A stretch of 37,175 bases of DNA from Kitasatospora cheerisanensis KCTC 2395 (lineage in GTDB: Bacteria; Actinomycetota; Actinomycetes; Streptomycetales; Streptomycetaceae). Both the position numbers and the translations under genes were made by a program. The notes under the pieces were generated by a model. The model ran no database searches. It was not told where the DNA came from and was given only the letters and a program-made list of their open reading frames with translations. Positions 17,141-24,358 of this stretch are shown one piece after another (within the stretch, counting starts at the first letter, position 1; the number at the start of each line of letters is the position of its first letter). The stretch lies in contig NZ_KK853997.1 of assembly GCF_000696185.1 (NCBI RefSeq), positions 14,565-51,739 of the forward strand. The letters are read 5' to 3'.

Positions 17141-18106
17141 TCAGTCCTCCGCCCGACGCCGGCGCCGGCGTCGGTGCCGCAGGTACCAGACCGTGCCGAC
17201 CAGGGCGGACAGCGTGACCAGGACGACCGCGAGCAGCGGGTACCGGCTGCCCGCGAGTGTGGCGTCGGTGGCGATGACGAGGACCACCGCGGTGGCCGGC
17301 AGCACGAGCGACAGCAGTGTCCTGAGGACGGAGGCGACCTGGCCGGGCCGTACCCGCCCGACCCGGTCCGGTGGCCCCGGCCACGCGGTGCTCCCGCCCT
17401 GGTAGTGAGCCCGGGCCCGCTCGCCGAGTTCCTGACCCGCCCGATGGTAGGAGTGGCCGAGGTAGGGCAGCCACACCAGCGGGGCGACCAGACCGATCAG
17501 GAACACCACGGCGAGCACAGCCCACTGCCCCACGCGGACGGCGATCGACACCGGCCGCTGCCGGGGCGTCACCAGACCGAGCAGGCGAGCCATCCGCCTC
17601 ACCAATGTCCACAGGGCGGCGAGGCGGAGGGCGGTAAGGCGGCTGGGGGCGGCGCCGGACCGTCCCGCTGCCGCGGCCGCCAGCGCGGCAGCGGCCCGCT
17701 CCTCGTCCGGGTACACGCCCTGGATCACCAGCAACTCCGCCGCCCGCGCACCCTCGGTGGGGTCCCGCCCCGCCACCGCCGCGAGCTCCAGCACCATCCG
17801 GCTCTGGGTGAGCAGCGCCGCGCAGAACGCGAACGGCACGAGCACCATGAACGGGCCGCCCACGAACGTTCCCTCGCTCTGGCTGACCCGCCGCCCCCGG
17901 GTGATCACCATGGCGGACAGTTCGGCCTCGCCGGCCCCGGGATGCTCCCGCCGTGCACGGGCAACGGAGGCGGCCGCGCGCCGCCCCAGATGGCGGACGG
18001 CGAAACCGGCCAACAGCTCGGGCAGATGGCCGGGGTCGGCCAGGGCCGCGCGCAACACGTAGCGCGACAGCGCGGATTCCGGACCGCCAACGGAGGAAAC
18101 CTGCAC
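17141..18106 (-). CDS. Multi-pass membrane protein, EcsC-like (321 aa)
   Basis: A membrane protein starting at GTG 18106 with GAGAGG eight bases upstream. The N-terminal third is cytoplasmic and helical (YVLRAALADPGHLPELLAGF, REHPGAGEAELSAMVITRG). Hydrophobic segments follow at about 85-105 (GGPFMVLVPFAFCAALL) and about 195-215 (VLAVVFLIGLVAPLVWLPYL), and two near the C-terminus (LLSLVLPATAVVLVIATDA, YPLLAVVLVTLSALVGTVWY), then an Arg cluster. The stretch TQSRMVLELAAVAGRDPTE with a following helical bundle resembles EcsC-domain proteins, whose role is poorly defined. Single gene, no operon partner. Confidence 0.75.
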   Translation of the reverse strand: MQVSSVGGPESALSRYVLRAALADPGHLPELLAGFAVRHLGRRAAASVARARREHPGAGEAELSAMVITRGRRVSQSEGTFVGGPFMVLVPFAFCAALLTQSRMVLELAAVAGRDPTEGARAAELLVIQGVYPDEERAAAALAAAAAGRSGAAPSRLTALRLAALWTLVRRMARLLGLVTPRQRPVSIAVRVGQWAVLAVVFLIGLVAPLVWLPYLGHSYHRAGQELGERARAHYQGGSTAWPGPPDRVGRVRPGQVASVLRTLLSLVLPATAVVLVIATDATLAGSRYPLLAVVLVTLSALVGTVWYLRHRRRRRRRAED

Positions 18107-18876
18107 GGGACCAGCCTCTCACCGCAGTGCCGCAAACACCGCCACCCCGATGGCCCGGCCCCGAACCCGACCTCCCTCACCGAGCCCCGGACGCCGCGAA
18201 CGGCCGAGGCGCCGACCGGCCGTGCCAGGGCAGTTCAGGCGAGAACCTGCGCCGTGACGGCACGGGGCGCCACCGCAGCAAAGGACGGACTCCCCACGAG
18301 ACGGGCCGGCCACCCGTCGGCCTGTCGACGCGTCAGGTAGCCCGCGGCCACGGCGCGCTCGGTGTTGCGCTGAAGTCCCACGCCCCGGTCAGCCGCGCGG
18401 CCATCGCAAAGACCCGACGTGACGAGGGCGACCGATGTGACAGCGAATCCCACCAGCCGAGCCAACTGCCGCCCGACGACGGCATTGCGTACGACCCCCG
18501 CCGGCGACATGGCCCAGCAGGACGGCCTGGGTGCGCCCTACGGTGCGGGCATCGAGACCGGGCCGGCCTCGGCGATCAGCACCGGCTCCTCGCAACCCGG
18601 CCGCGCACACACCGGTGCCGGCTCGCCCGGCACCCGCCAGAACACACAGCCGCATGACGCCCCGGGTCGTCATTCGCGCTCGGGATCGCAACCTTGACCG
18701 CCCCCACCCCCTGTCGATTACCGCCGCGAGCCGAGAAAGGCCCGGGCTTTCGGCGCGGGCCGCAATTTCATCCGGCGCATCGGCTTGTCGAGCTCCTCGG
18801 GCGGAGCCGGGGCCTGGGGAAACGTCACGGTCGGTAATTCCTTCGTGGTCGCGGTGGGCGCCGATAGGCTCGGCGG
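18107..18876. other. Gap with methyltransferase fragment and no intact gene
   Basis: Besides the fragment listed at 18235-18510, no start, ribosome binding site or known motif supports a gene. The plus-strand promoter of the small protein at 18877 should lie in the last 100 bases. Confidence 0.4.
18235..18510 (-). pseudogene. C-terminal fragment of a class I SAM methyltransferase
   Basis: The end reads ERAVAAGYLTRRQADGWPAR, then SPSFAAVAPRAVTAQVLA. This matches the C-terminal pattern of actinobacterial SAM-dependent methyltransferases, where a helix ERAVEAGYLT-QAD-WLARL is followed by FFAS-TLF-VTA-V. No Rossmann glycine motif is encoded upstream in any frame, so only the tail remains. Substitutions in the last strand (APRAVTA for the usual hydrophobic run) fit neutral decay. 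Call rests on pattern memory and is tentative. Confidence 0.45.
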
Positions 18877-19167
18877 GTGATCAACATGGCAGTGCGTGGT
18901 GACAGCAGAAGAGTCGTGGTCAGCGCCAAGGCCGGCATCGACTGGACGGTCGGCTTCGCCGATCTGGACCCGGCGCAGTTCCCGATGCTCTGGGCCCTGA
19001 CGCCGTATGGGGATGCGGTCTTCAACCAGCGACAGGTGCCGCTGCTGCTGGCGGAACTCGACCGGCTTCCTGCTGACTTGAGCGGCGAATGGGTCGGGCA
19101 GGCCCGCGAGCTGTGCCAGATCGTGGAGCGGGGAACGCACTTGTATCTGTGGTTCATCGGCGACTGA
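18877..19167 (+). CDS. Small hypothetical protein (96 aa)
   Basis: Unassigned cytoplasmic protein. It begins GTG-ATC-AAC-ATG, so translation may start at 18877 or at the ATG at 18886. The sequence is balanced and looks truly coding: VVVSAKAGIDWTVGFADLDP, FPMLWALTPYGDAVFNQRQV, LLLAELDRLPADLSGEW, ELCQIVERGTHLYLWFIGD. The mix of strands and one helix suggests a small alpha/beta domain of the kind seen in immunity-like or SMI1-associated hypothetical proteins, but I cannot name it. It ends just before the inverted istA remnant. Confidence 0.65.
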   Translation: MINMAVRGDSRRVVVSAKAGIDWTVGFADLDPAQFPMLWALTPYGDAVFNQRQVPLLLAELDRLPADLSGEWVGQARELCQIVERGTHLYLWFIGD

Positions 19168-19173
19168 CTACGG

Positions 19174-19705
19174 TCAGTCGGCCGTCGACTCCCCGGCCGC
19201 CGCCCGCTGCCGGCCCGGGGCCTGCCAGGCGATAGTGCCGTTCTGAACGGAGTGGGCCTCGTCCGCGCGGACGACCTGGCCGATGGGCCTGTTTCCCGCG
19301 ATGTGCTGCAGGACGGAGACCCGGTCGTCCTCGGCGAAACGCCCGGCCGCGGCCGCGAGCCTGAGTGCCTGGTCGACCTTGTCGCTCCCCAGGACGGCGG
19401 CGAGCTCGACGACGTGGGCCATCTTGGCGCGGATCCGGAGACCCCAGCGGGTCCGGCCTCCTTGAGCCAGCGCCCGGCTCCCGGGCCGATGTCCACGAAC
19501 GCGAGCTCCGCCTCCGAGCGCGGCCGGAGCCTCGGCCGATGAACCGAGCGGCCGTCGGGTGGTCGGGGTAGTGCGCATCGATGATCTGCGGGACGCCAGG
19601 CGTTGACAGCTGGTTCCGCCAGATCTCTGACAGGTCACGGGAGCTGGTGCGGGCCGTAATCGACAGTTCGTCGCCGACGATCCGGCACTGGTGGCCATCT
19701 GCTGG
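19174..19705 (-). pseudogene. istA: IS21-family IstA transposase, C-terminal remnant in three frames
   Basis: C-terminal part of an IstA-type (Mu-like) transposase. In minus-strand order: frame A, CRIVGDELSITARTSSRDLS and STPGVPQIIDAHYPDHP (Mu-transposase C-terminal region, about 19700-19530); frame B, EAELAFVDIGPGAGRWLKEA; frame C, RIRAKMAHVVELAAVLGSDK, AAAAGRFAEDDRVSVLQHIA and the tail to TAD. Junctions near 19520 and 19437 each have the sign of a one-base deletion. The DDE catalytic core is absent. The upstream end meets the 3' end of the secreted repeat-peptide gene. No istB follows. Family is confident; whether the frameshifts are real is open. Confidence 0.78.
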
Positions 19706-19708
19706 GAC

Positions 19709-20014
19709 TCAACTGGCCGCACACCTGGACTTTGCCAGGCCCGCCGACACGCTGTGCGGCCAGTAGTCGTTCCCGGCTTGCACCACTCCGCCAGTGCTCG
19801 GGTAGTAGTCCTCCTTCGCCGCCACCCCACCCTTGCCCGGCCAGGCCTCCTCGCCGGCTTGCACCACACCACCGGCGCCCGGGGAGAAGTCGTCCTTCGC
19901 CTGCCGCACACCACCCCCCGGGTAGTGGTCCTCCTGGACGGCGACGGCACCAGCCAGCAGTGCCCCGGCCAGGACGGCGAGTGCCGCCCCCTTTGCCAAC
20001 AGCTTCGTCCCCAT
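19709..20014 (-). CDS. Small secreted protein of five tandem YP/GGV repeats
   Basis: A 101-residue exported protein. ATG 20014 follows GGGGGAG by four bases. Signal peptide MGTKLLAKGAALAVLAGALL to about AVA26. The rest is almost wholly tandem 12-14-residue units: QEDHYPGGGVRQA, KDDFSPGAGGVVQA, GEEAWPGKGGVAA, KEDYYPSTGGVVQA, GNDYWPHSVSAGLA. Consensus: [KG]-[DE]-[DE]-x-[YFW]-P-x-x-GGV-x-QA. The units alternate Lys and Gly at position 1. I recognise no family. The C-terminal AKSRCAAS, with the only Cys, breaks the repeat and abuts the istA remnant, so the 3' end may be truncated or altered. Could be a surface, adhesive or multi-unit peptide precursor; no modifying enzyme is adjacent. Confidence 0.78.
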   Translation of the reverse strand: MGTKLLAKGAALAVLAGALLAGAVAVQEDHYPGGGVRQAKDDFSPGAGGVVQAGEEAWPGKGGVAAKEDYYPSTGGVVQAGNDYWPHSVSAGLAKSRCAAS

Positions 20015-20191
20015 CGCTCTCCCCCGTTCATCGGACTTCCTCCCCGAAGGGTGCACGGGTGCCACCCGATGCAGTACCTGTGAAGTCGTAGGCTGCGCCG
20101 CCTCTCCGAGACCTTGCGCGGGGAGGCGGCACCGACCTGACCGACCCCCAGCTCCACGCCCCGCGCTCGCCGCCCCCGCGGAGGGACCGTC

Positions 20192-20875
20192 TCAGGGCTG
20201 CTCCGGTACGACCTCCACGCCAGCCGCGAGCATCGCGGCGACGACCCGCCGGGCCACGGCCTCGTTGCAGATCAGCAGGATGGATTGCGGATCGTCCCGG
20301 CGGCAGGGCAGGTGGCCGCCGCCGGCCTCCAGCAGCTGCCACTGGTCGCGTTCCGTGGTCCACAGCGGCTCGTGTCCGGCCAGGGCACGCTCGGCCTCCG
20401 CCGCCTCGGCCGCAGTCCGGGCGCGGCGACCGGTCGGCGCGGTCGGCGGGGTGGCGTGCAGGGCGACGCCCGTTATGTAGCCTCGCCCGTCACCGGCCCG
20501 CAGCTCCAGCCCTGGAGGCCGGTGGTCGCCGAGGGCCTCCACCACCTCGGCGGCCGGGTAGCCGAACAGGTCGACGTCTCCGAGGACGACGGGCGTTCCC
20601 CCCGGAACACCCGACGCCGCCCCGCCGCGGCTCAGCACGACGGAACGCACCAGCGGTTCGCCCGGGACGGCCGCGGCCCGATCCGCCGGGTCGGCGTGGA
20701 CGGCCACTTCGACGTCGCCCCAGCGGGAGGTGTGGATCCAGGGGGCTCCCGGCAGCGGCCGGACGGGGCCCAGCCCCGCCAGGACCTCGACCGCCGTCCG
20801 CACGTCCGCCCCGAGGCCGAGGGTGCCCACTTCAGCGGGCAGGACGACCCCGGCTCCGGGCAGCAACTCGAACAT
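20192..20875 (-). CDS. Hypothetical protein (227 aa)
   Basis: Unassigned. ATG 20875 gives MFELLPGAGVVLPAEVGTLG, then two similar-looking beta-rich sections: one with LGLGADVRTAVEVLAGLGPV and SRWGDVEVAVHADP, another with DVDLFGYPAAEVVEALGDH and GYITGVALHATPPT. The internal similarity of GxxxADV-TAVEVL and GYPAAEVVEAL suggests a duplicated fold. The C-terminal part has a possible Cys pair (LPCRRDD, LLICNEA). No signal or membrane segment, so it is cytoplasmic. Similar proteins occur as lone hypothetical genes in actinomycetes; I cannot assign a role. It is transcribed alone or with the upstream bL12-like gene (87-bp gap). Confidence 0.7.
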   Translation of the reverse strand: MFELLPGAGVVLPAEVGTLGLGADVRTAVEVLAGLGPVRPLPGAPWIHTSRWGDVEVAVHADPADRAAAVPGEPLVRSVVLSRGGAASGVPGGTPVVLGDVDLFGYPAAEVVEALGDHRPPGLELRAGDGRGYITGVALHATPPTAPTGRRARTAAEAAEAERALAGHEPLWTTERDQWQLLEAGGGHLPCRRDDPQSILLICNEAVARRVVAAMLAAGVEVVPEQP

Positions 20876-20961
20876 CGGCCGATCGTGCACCGGCGCCCGG
20901 CAGGGATGCAACCGACGATGGCCGGCCTCGGCGCATGGGTCGGCGCGACCGTGTTCAACCG

Positions 20962-21216
20962 CTACGTCTGTTGCCGCACTTCGGCCTTGGCGCCAGCTTC
21001 GAGGAGTTCACGGACCGTTGCCTCGGCCACCTCCTGCGGTACGTCGTAGAGGATGGTTGCCGGAAGACGGTCCAGAAGAGACCTGCTGTGCCACAGGCTC
21101 AGCCCGGCCCGCCGGCGAAGCACTTTCACGACCTCGATGGTGTGGGGTCCGGAGTCGGTCAGGACCACCGCATTGGGCCAGTCGTCGCAGATCAGCATGG
21201 CGTACTCGTCTGCCAC
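20962..21216 (-). CDS. Small protein with ribosomal bL12 C-terminal-like domain
   Basis: An 84-residue protein. GTG 21216 is chosen because GAGGAGG lies about four bases upstream; a longer in-frame ATG at 21249 lacks one. The body HTIEVVKVLRRRAGLSLWHS, SLLDRLPATILYDVPQEVA, EATVRELLEAGAKAEVRQ matches the C-terminal domain of ribosomal protein L7/L12 (KI-VIK-VR-T-LGLKEAK-LVE--P--V, then ---A---K--LE-AGA-VE-). In bL12 this domain recruits translation GTPases. The flexible hinge and N-terminal dimer domain are missing, so it is not a ribosomal stalk protein; such stand-alone CTDs occur in actinomycetes with unknown role. Confidence 0.8.
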   Translation of the reverse strand: MADEYAMLICDDWPNAVVLTDSGPHTIEVVKVLRRRAGLSLWHSRSLLDRLPATILYDVPQEVAEATVRELLEAGAKAEVRQQT

Positions 21217-21728
21217 AGTGCCTCCTCGGTCGGCTCGGATAAGGATCATGGACGGCAGCGAGCCGGCCGGTTCCGACGGGCGACGGCCCGCCCCGACAGG
21301 GTCCGGTACCTACGGCTCCGGGTCCCCCGGCCGAACCTCGGCCGCAACTGGAGTTCGGCAGCCCGGGCGCTCATCCCCCCACCCGCCGCTCTCCCTGGCG
21401 ACTGGCCCGGCACCACCCCGGATCCTTGTGGTTCTTGACGGTAGCCGCCGCGCGCCCGGCCGTGGGCGTCTCAGGCGTTCTTCCTCGGTAGTGCGGTCCA
21501 GCTCTTCGCCCCGGGTGCCGAGACGGCCAGGCGGAGCGCGATCGGCGCGGCCACGCTCCAGCTCCCGCAGGCTACGGACGCCCCCCGGTCCATGGATGAC
21601 GTCGGGCACGGCGGGCGCTCCTGCTCGCGGGGAATGCGAAGGGCCTGCCACCGGCCCGCCGAGGTGCTACTGGCCGGACGACGGACCCGTGCGCCAGGAA
21701 GGTGCGGGCGTCGAGGAGGGCCGGTGCG
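21217..21728. other. Gap without a supported gene
   Basis: A minus-strand frame (21310-21651) gives an Arg/Gly/Pro-rich reading with one natural-looking stretch, GVRSLRELERGRADRAPPGR, but no good start. I would not annotate it. No strong repeat or RNA seen. Confidence 0.4.
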
Positions 21729-22052
21729 TCAGCGGTTCTCGATCCAGAAGTCGACCAGCGTGGCGCCGTAGTCGGCGCAGTTCCAGCCGAAGGCCCAGTA
21801 GCCCGGCCCGACCCAGCCGCCGTAGTAGATCTTGTTGTTGGAGCACTGCGTCGCCGCGCGGGACTGGCCGTAGTCGACCAGCACGTTTGCGCTCCACTTG
21901 TAGCTGTCCCAGCTGTACGTCGGGTAGTTGCCGACGTGGGCGGCAGCCGGCCCCGCGGACAGTGCGAGGCTCGCGGCGATCGCGGTCGCCCCGATGGCGA
22001 GGGCGCGAAGGCCCTTGACGCCCTTGGTGGTCCTCCGTGTGAGCAGAGGCAT
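21729..22052 (-). CDS. Small aromatic-rich secreted protein (107 aa)
   Basis: ATG 22052 is preceded by GGAGGGG six bases upstream. The signal peptide spans about residues 1-38 (Arg/Lys start, hydrophobic GATAIAASLALSAGPAAA). The mature part, about 69 residues, is dense in Trp and Tyr (NYPTYSWDSYKWSANVLVDY, IYYGGWVGPGYWAFGW) with two Cys, 70 and 92, that could form one disulfide. Size and composition recall small secreted inhibitors or bacteriocin-like proteins of Gram-positives (for example lactococcin 972-like), but the match is too weak to name. No immunity or transporter gene is adjacent. Confidence 0.78.
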   Translation of the reverse strand: MPLLTRRTTKGVKGLRALAIGATAIAASLALSAGPAAAHVGNYPTYSWDSYKWSANVLVDYGQSRAATQCSNNKIYYGGWVGPGYWAFGWNCADYGATLVDFWIENR

Positions 22053-22503
22053 CGAATTCCCCTCCCATTGCGCGGGGCGAGCCGCCCCGCTGCCGGATGC
22101 ACACGCTACGAGCGCCCGGACCGGTATGACTACGAAGGAGAGGGAAGTGCACGAGCTGGTTCCGGACACCTTGCGACGCCGACGCGGACCGCTCCCGGGA
22201 ACGGGACACGTTCGCGAAGACCTGTGGCGCAGAGACCCCCGAAGCGCGAACCACCGACGACCGGACGAACCGTCCACGCTCGCCAGCTTCCCGGCCGAGA
22301 GCACCGGCCCGAGCGAGTCGGCCTTCTCCACGGTCGAGCTCCGCACCGAGCCCGCCCCGGGATCCAAGTAGCCCCGACTGCCCTGCTGCTCAAGCCCGTT
22401 GACCGCCCGGGCCCGACGGCGCACGACCACCCTCCCGGCACCGGCAACGGCTCCTCGCGCACCAGGGGCCCGGAAGCCCGACGCCCCGGCGGGCACCCCC
22501 GCG
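22053..22503. other. Gap between a secreted-protein gene and the XRE gene
   Basis: A plus-strand frame to 22371 begins MTTKEREVHELVPDTL but becomes low-information and has no family; left unannotated. The promoter of the aromatic secreted protein should lie in 22060-22150. No terminator identified for the XRE gene. Confidence 0.4.
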
Positions 22504-23124
22504 CTACCGCGACCCGCGCCCCGGCGCAGGGGTGCGCGGGCGGAGGCGCTCGCCCTGCGGGCCGAACATGATCAGGTACTCCACCGGCCCGCCGGGGCCC
22601 GCGTTCGCGACCCCGTGGGCGGTGCGGGTGTCGAACTCGGCCACGTCGCCGGCGCTCAGGACGAGATCCTGTTCGCCGAGCGCCAGCCAGAGCCGCCCGT
22701 AGAGGACGCACAGCCACTCCCATCCGTCGTGGGAGACCTGCCGCGGCCGCGCCGGCGGCGCGTCGAGGGCCGGCAGGACGTGCTTGTGGGCGTGCAGGCC
22801 CCCCACGTACCGGGTCAGCGGCAACACCACCTTGTCGTCGTCGCCGGGCCGTTGCGGCGGCGCCGACACGCGCGGCCCGGCTGCCGCCTCGGACGCGGGT
22901 GCGGTGCCGGCCAGTTCGTCCAGGGAGGCGCCGTACTCGTTGGCGAGCCGCAGCAGCACCTCCAGGGTCGGCCTGCGCCGGCCGGTCTCGATCCGCGACA
23001 GGGTGCTCGGCAAGATGCCCGTCGTCCGGGCGACGCCGGTGAGCGTGGCCCCGCGCCGTTCGCGCGCGGCCCGCAGCCGAGGGCCCATGCCCGCCATCGC
23101 GTCAGCCGCGGCCTCGTCCGTCAT
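22504..23124 (-). CDS. XRE-family regulator with C-terminal cupin domain
   Basis: A 206-residue regulator. The HTH_3 domain (about 13-70) has LRAARERRGATLTGVARTTG, ILPSTLSRIETGRRRPTLEV and LLRLANEYGASLDEL. The C-terminal cupin (about 105-195) has RQVSHDGWEWLCVLYGRLWL, LGEQDLVLSAGDVAEFDTRT and AHGVANAG, giving the usual double-stranded beta helix sensor seen in PuuR/SutR-like proteins. ATG 23124 follows GGGAG by five bases. It is divergent from an epoxide-hydrolase-like gene; a triple half-site array lies between them, so it probably represses that gene and itself until a small ligand binds the cupin. Confidence 0.9.
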   Translation of the reverse strand: MTDEAAADAMAGMGPRLRAARERRGATLTGVARTTGILPSTLSRIETGRRRPTLEVLLRLANEYGASLDELAGTAPASEAAAGPRVSAPPQRPGDDDKVVLPLTRYVGGLHAHKHVLPALDAPPARPRQVSHDGWEWLCVLYGRLWLALGEQDLVLSAGDVAEFDTRTAHGVANAGPGGPVEYLIMFGPQGERLRPRTPAPGRGSR

Positions 23125-23195
23125 GCCCACTCCCGTCCTGTCACCCGCCGCACCCGCCGCCGTCCCCGTTTCCGCCGCCGTCCCCGTCCCCGTCC

Positions 23196-23217
23196 TGGCA
23201 GTTTGCCATGCTGGCAA
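23196..23217. promoter_or_regulatory. Triple TGGCA/TGCCA half-site array, candidate XRE operator
   Basis: TGGCA-GTT-TGCCA-TGC-TGGCA: three alternating half-sites with constant 3-nt spacers, so two overlapping perfect dyads (23196-23208 and 23203-23217). It lies between the divergent XRE-cupin and hydrolase genes, about 72-107 bp from each start. Confidence 0.65.
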
Positions 23218-23302
23218 CGCTTCTCGCGCCGGGTGCCCGCCGCAGCGCACGATCAACGCACACACCCAACGCACACACCGCTTTCGGACCGAGGAGAAGC
23301 TC

Positions 23303-24292
23303 ATGCACCAGCCGGCGCCGACCGCCGACCTGCTCCACCGCACCGTCCCGGCGCCCGCCGGACGCCTGCACCTCGTCGAACAGGGCACCGGGCCGCTGGT
23401 GCTGCTGGTCCACGGCTTCCCCGAGTCCTGGTACTCCTGGCGCCACCAGCTCCCGGCCCTCGCCGCCGCGGGCTACCGGGCCGTCGCCCTCGACGTCCGC
23501 GGTTACGGCCGTTCCTCCCGGCCTGCCCGGAGCGACGCCTACCGCATGGTCGAACTGGTCGAGGACAACCTCGCCGTGGTCCGCGCCCTGGGTGAGGAGC
23601 AGGCGGTGGTCGTCGGCCACGACTGGGGTTCCGGGATCGCCGCGACCTCCGCCCTGCTCCACCCGGAGGTGTTCCGGGCCGTGGCCCTGCTCAGCGTCCC
23701 GTACACGCCGCCCGGCGGCCCGCGCCCGAGCGACGCCTTCGCGCAGCTGGGTGGCGACGAGGAGTTCTACGTCTCCTACTTCCAGGAGCCCGGCCGGGCC
23801 GAGGCGGAGATCGAGCCCGACGTGCGCGGCTGGCTGGCCGGGTTCTTCGCGGCCTTGTCCGCCGACACCATGCCCGGCCCGGGCCGGCCCAGCCCCCACT
23901 TCGTCACCCGCGCCGGCGGCCGCCTGCGCGACCGCTTCCCCGACGACCGGCTGCCCGCCTGGCTGACTGAGGCCGATCTCGACGTGTACGCCGGGGAGTT
24001 CGAGCGCACCGGCCTGACCGGCGCCCTCAACCGCTACCGCAACATCGACCGCGACTGGCAGGACCTCGCCCCTCACGCCGGCGCCCCGATCCAGCAGCCG
24101 TCGCTGTTCATCGGCGGCGCCCTCGATGCCACCACCACCTGGATGGCCGGTGCGATCGACGCCCTGCCCACCGCGCTCCCTCGCCTGGCCTCCGCCCATC
24201 TCCTCGACGGCTGCGGCCACTGGGTGCAGCAGGAACGCCCCGACCAGGTCAACCGGCTCCTCACCACCTGGCTCGGCACCCTCCCGAGCTGA
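23303..24292 (+). CDS. Alpha/beta hydrolase, epoxide-hydrolase type
   Basis: A 329-residue alpha/beta hydrolase. The oxyanion motif HGFPESWYSW (38-47), nucleophile elbow VVGHDWGS with Asp107 in the Asp position, LDVRGYGRSSRP before it, and a C-terminal GCGHWVQQERPDQVN supplying the catalytic His give the soluble epoxide hydrolase pattern. Asp rather than Ser as nucleophile, and HGFP, fit epoxide hydrolases and the related haloalkane dehalogenases; the conserved Trp of DWG agrees. A lid domain spans about 140-230. ATG 23303 has GAGGAG seven bases upstream. Divergent XRE-cupin regulator; likely detoxifying or catabolic. Substrate unknown. Confidence 0.88.
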   Translation: MHQPAPTADLLHRTVPAPAGRLHLVEQGTGPLVLLVHGFPESWYSWRHQLPALAAAGYRAVALDVRGYGRSSRPARSDAYRMVELVEDNLAVVRALGEEQAVVVGHDWGSGIAATSALLHPEVFRAVALLSVPYTPPGGPRPSDAFAQLGGDEEFYVSYFQEPGRAEAEIEPDVRGWLAGFFAALSADTMPGPGRPSPHFVTRAGGRLRDRFPDDRLPAWLTEADLDVYAGEFERTGLTGALNRYRNIDRDWQDLAPHAGAPIQQPSLFIGGALDATTTWMAGAIDALPTALPRLASAHLLDGCGHWVQQERPDQVNRLLTTWLGTLPS

Positions 24293-24325
24293 ATCCCGCC
24301 GAACGCACCCCCGGCCCCGGCCACC

Positions 24326-24355
24326 GGGCGGACCTACCCCGGGCGGACCTACCCC
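24326..24355. repeat. Perfect 15-bp tandem duplication between convergent genes
   Basis: GGGCGGACCTACCCC at 24326-24340 and again at 24341-24355, between the hydrolase stop (24292) and the LLM oxidoreductase stop (24359). Probably a slippage duplication. Confidence 0.8.
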
Positions 24356-24358
24356 GGG

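Noticed and set aside
15591..18122. An 843-codon minus-strand frame
   Set aside because: It is the out-of-frame reading of high-GC genes (lipoprotein and EcsC-like protein); composition is unnatural.
19709..20014. RiPP precursor with modification cluster
   Set aside because: Repeats would suit multiple cores, but there is no modifying enzyme, peptidase or transporter next to it; kept as an unassigned repeat protein.
21310..21651. Minus-strand 113-codon frame
   Set aside because: No ribosome binding site or family match, and Arg/Gly/Pro-rich; not annotated.
21729..22052. Lactococcin 972-family bacteriocin
   Set aside because: Size and secretion fit, but the diagnostic sequence core and the immunity/transporter genes are absent.
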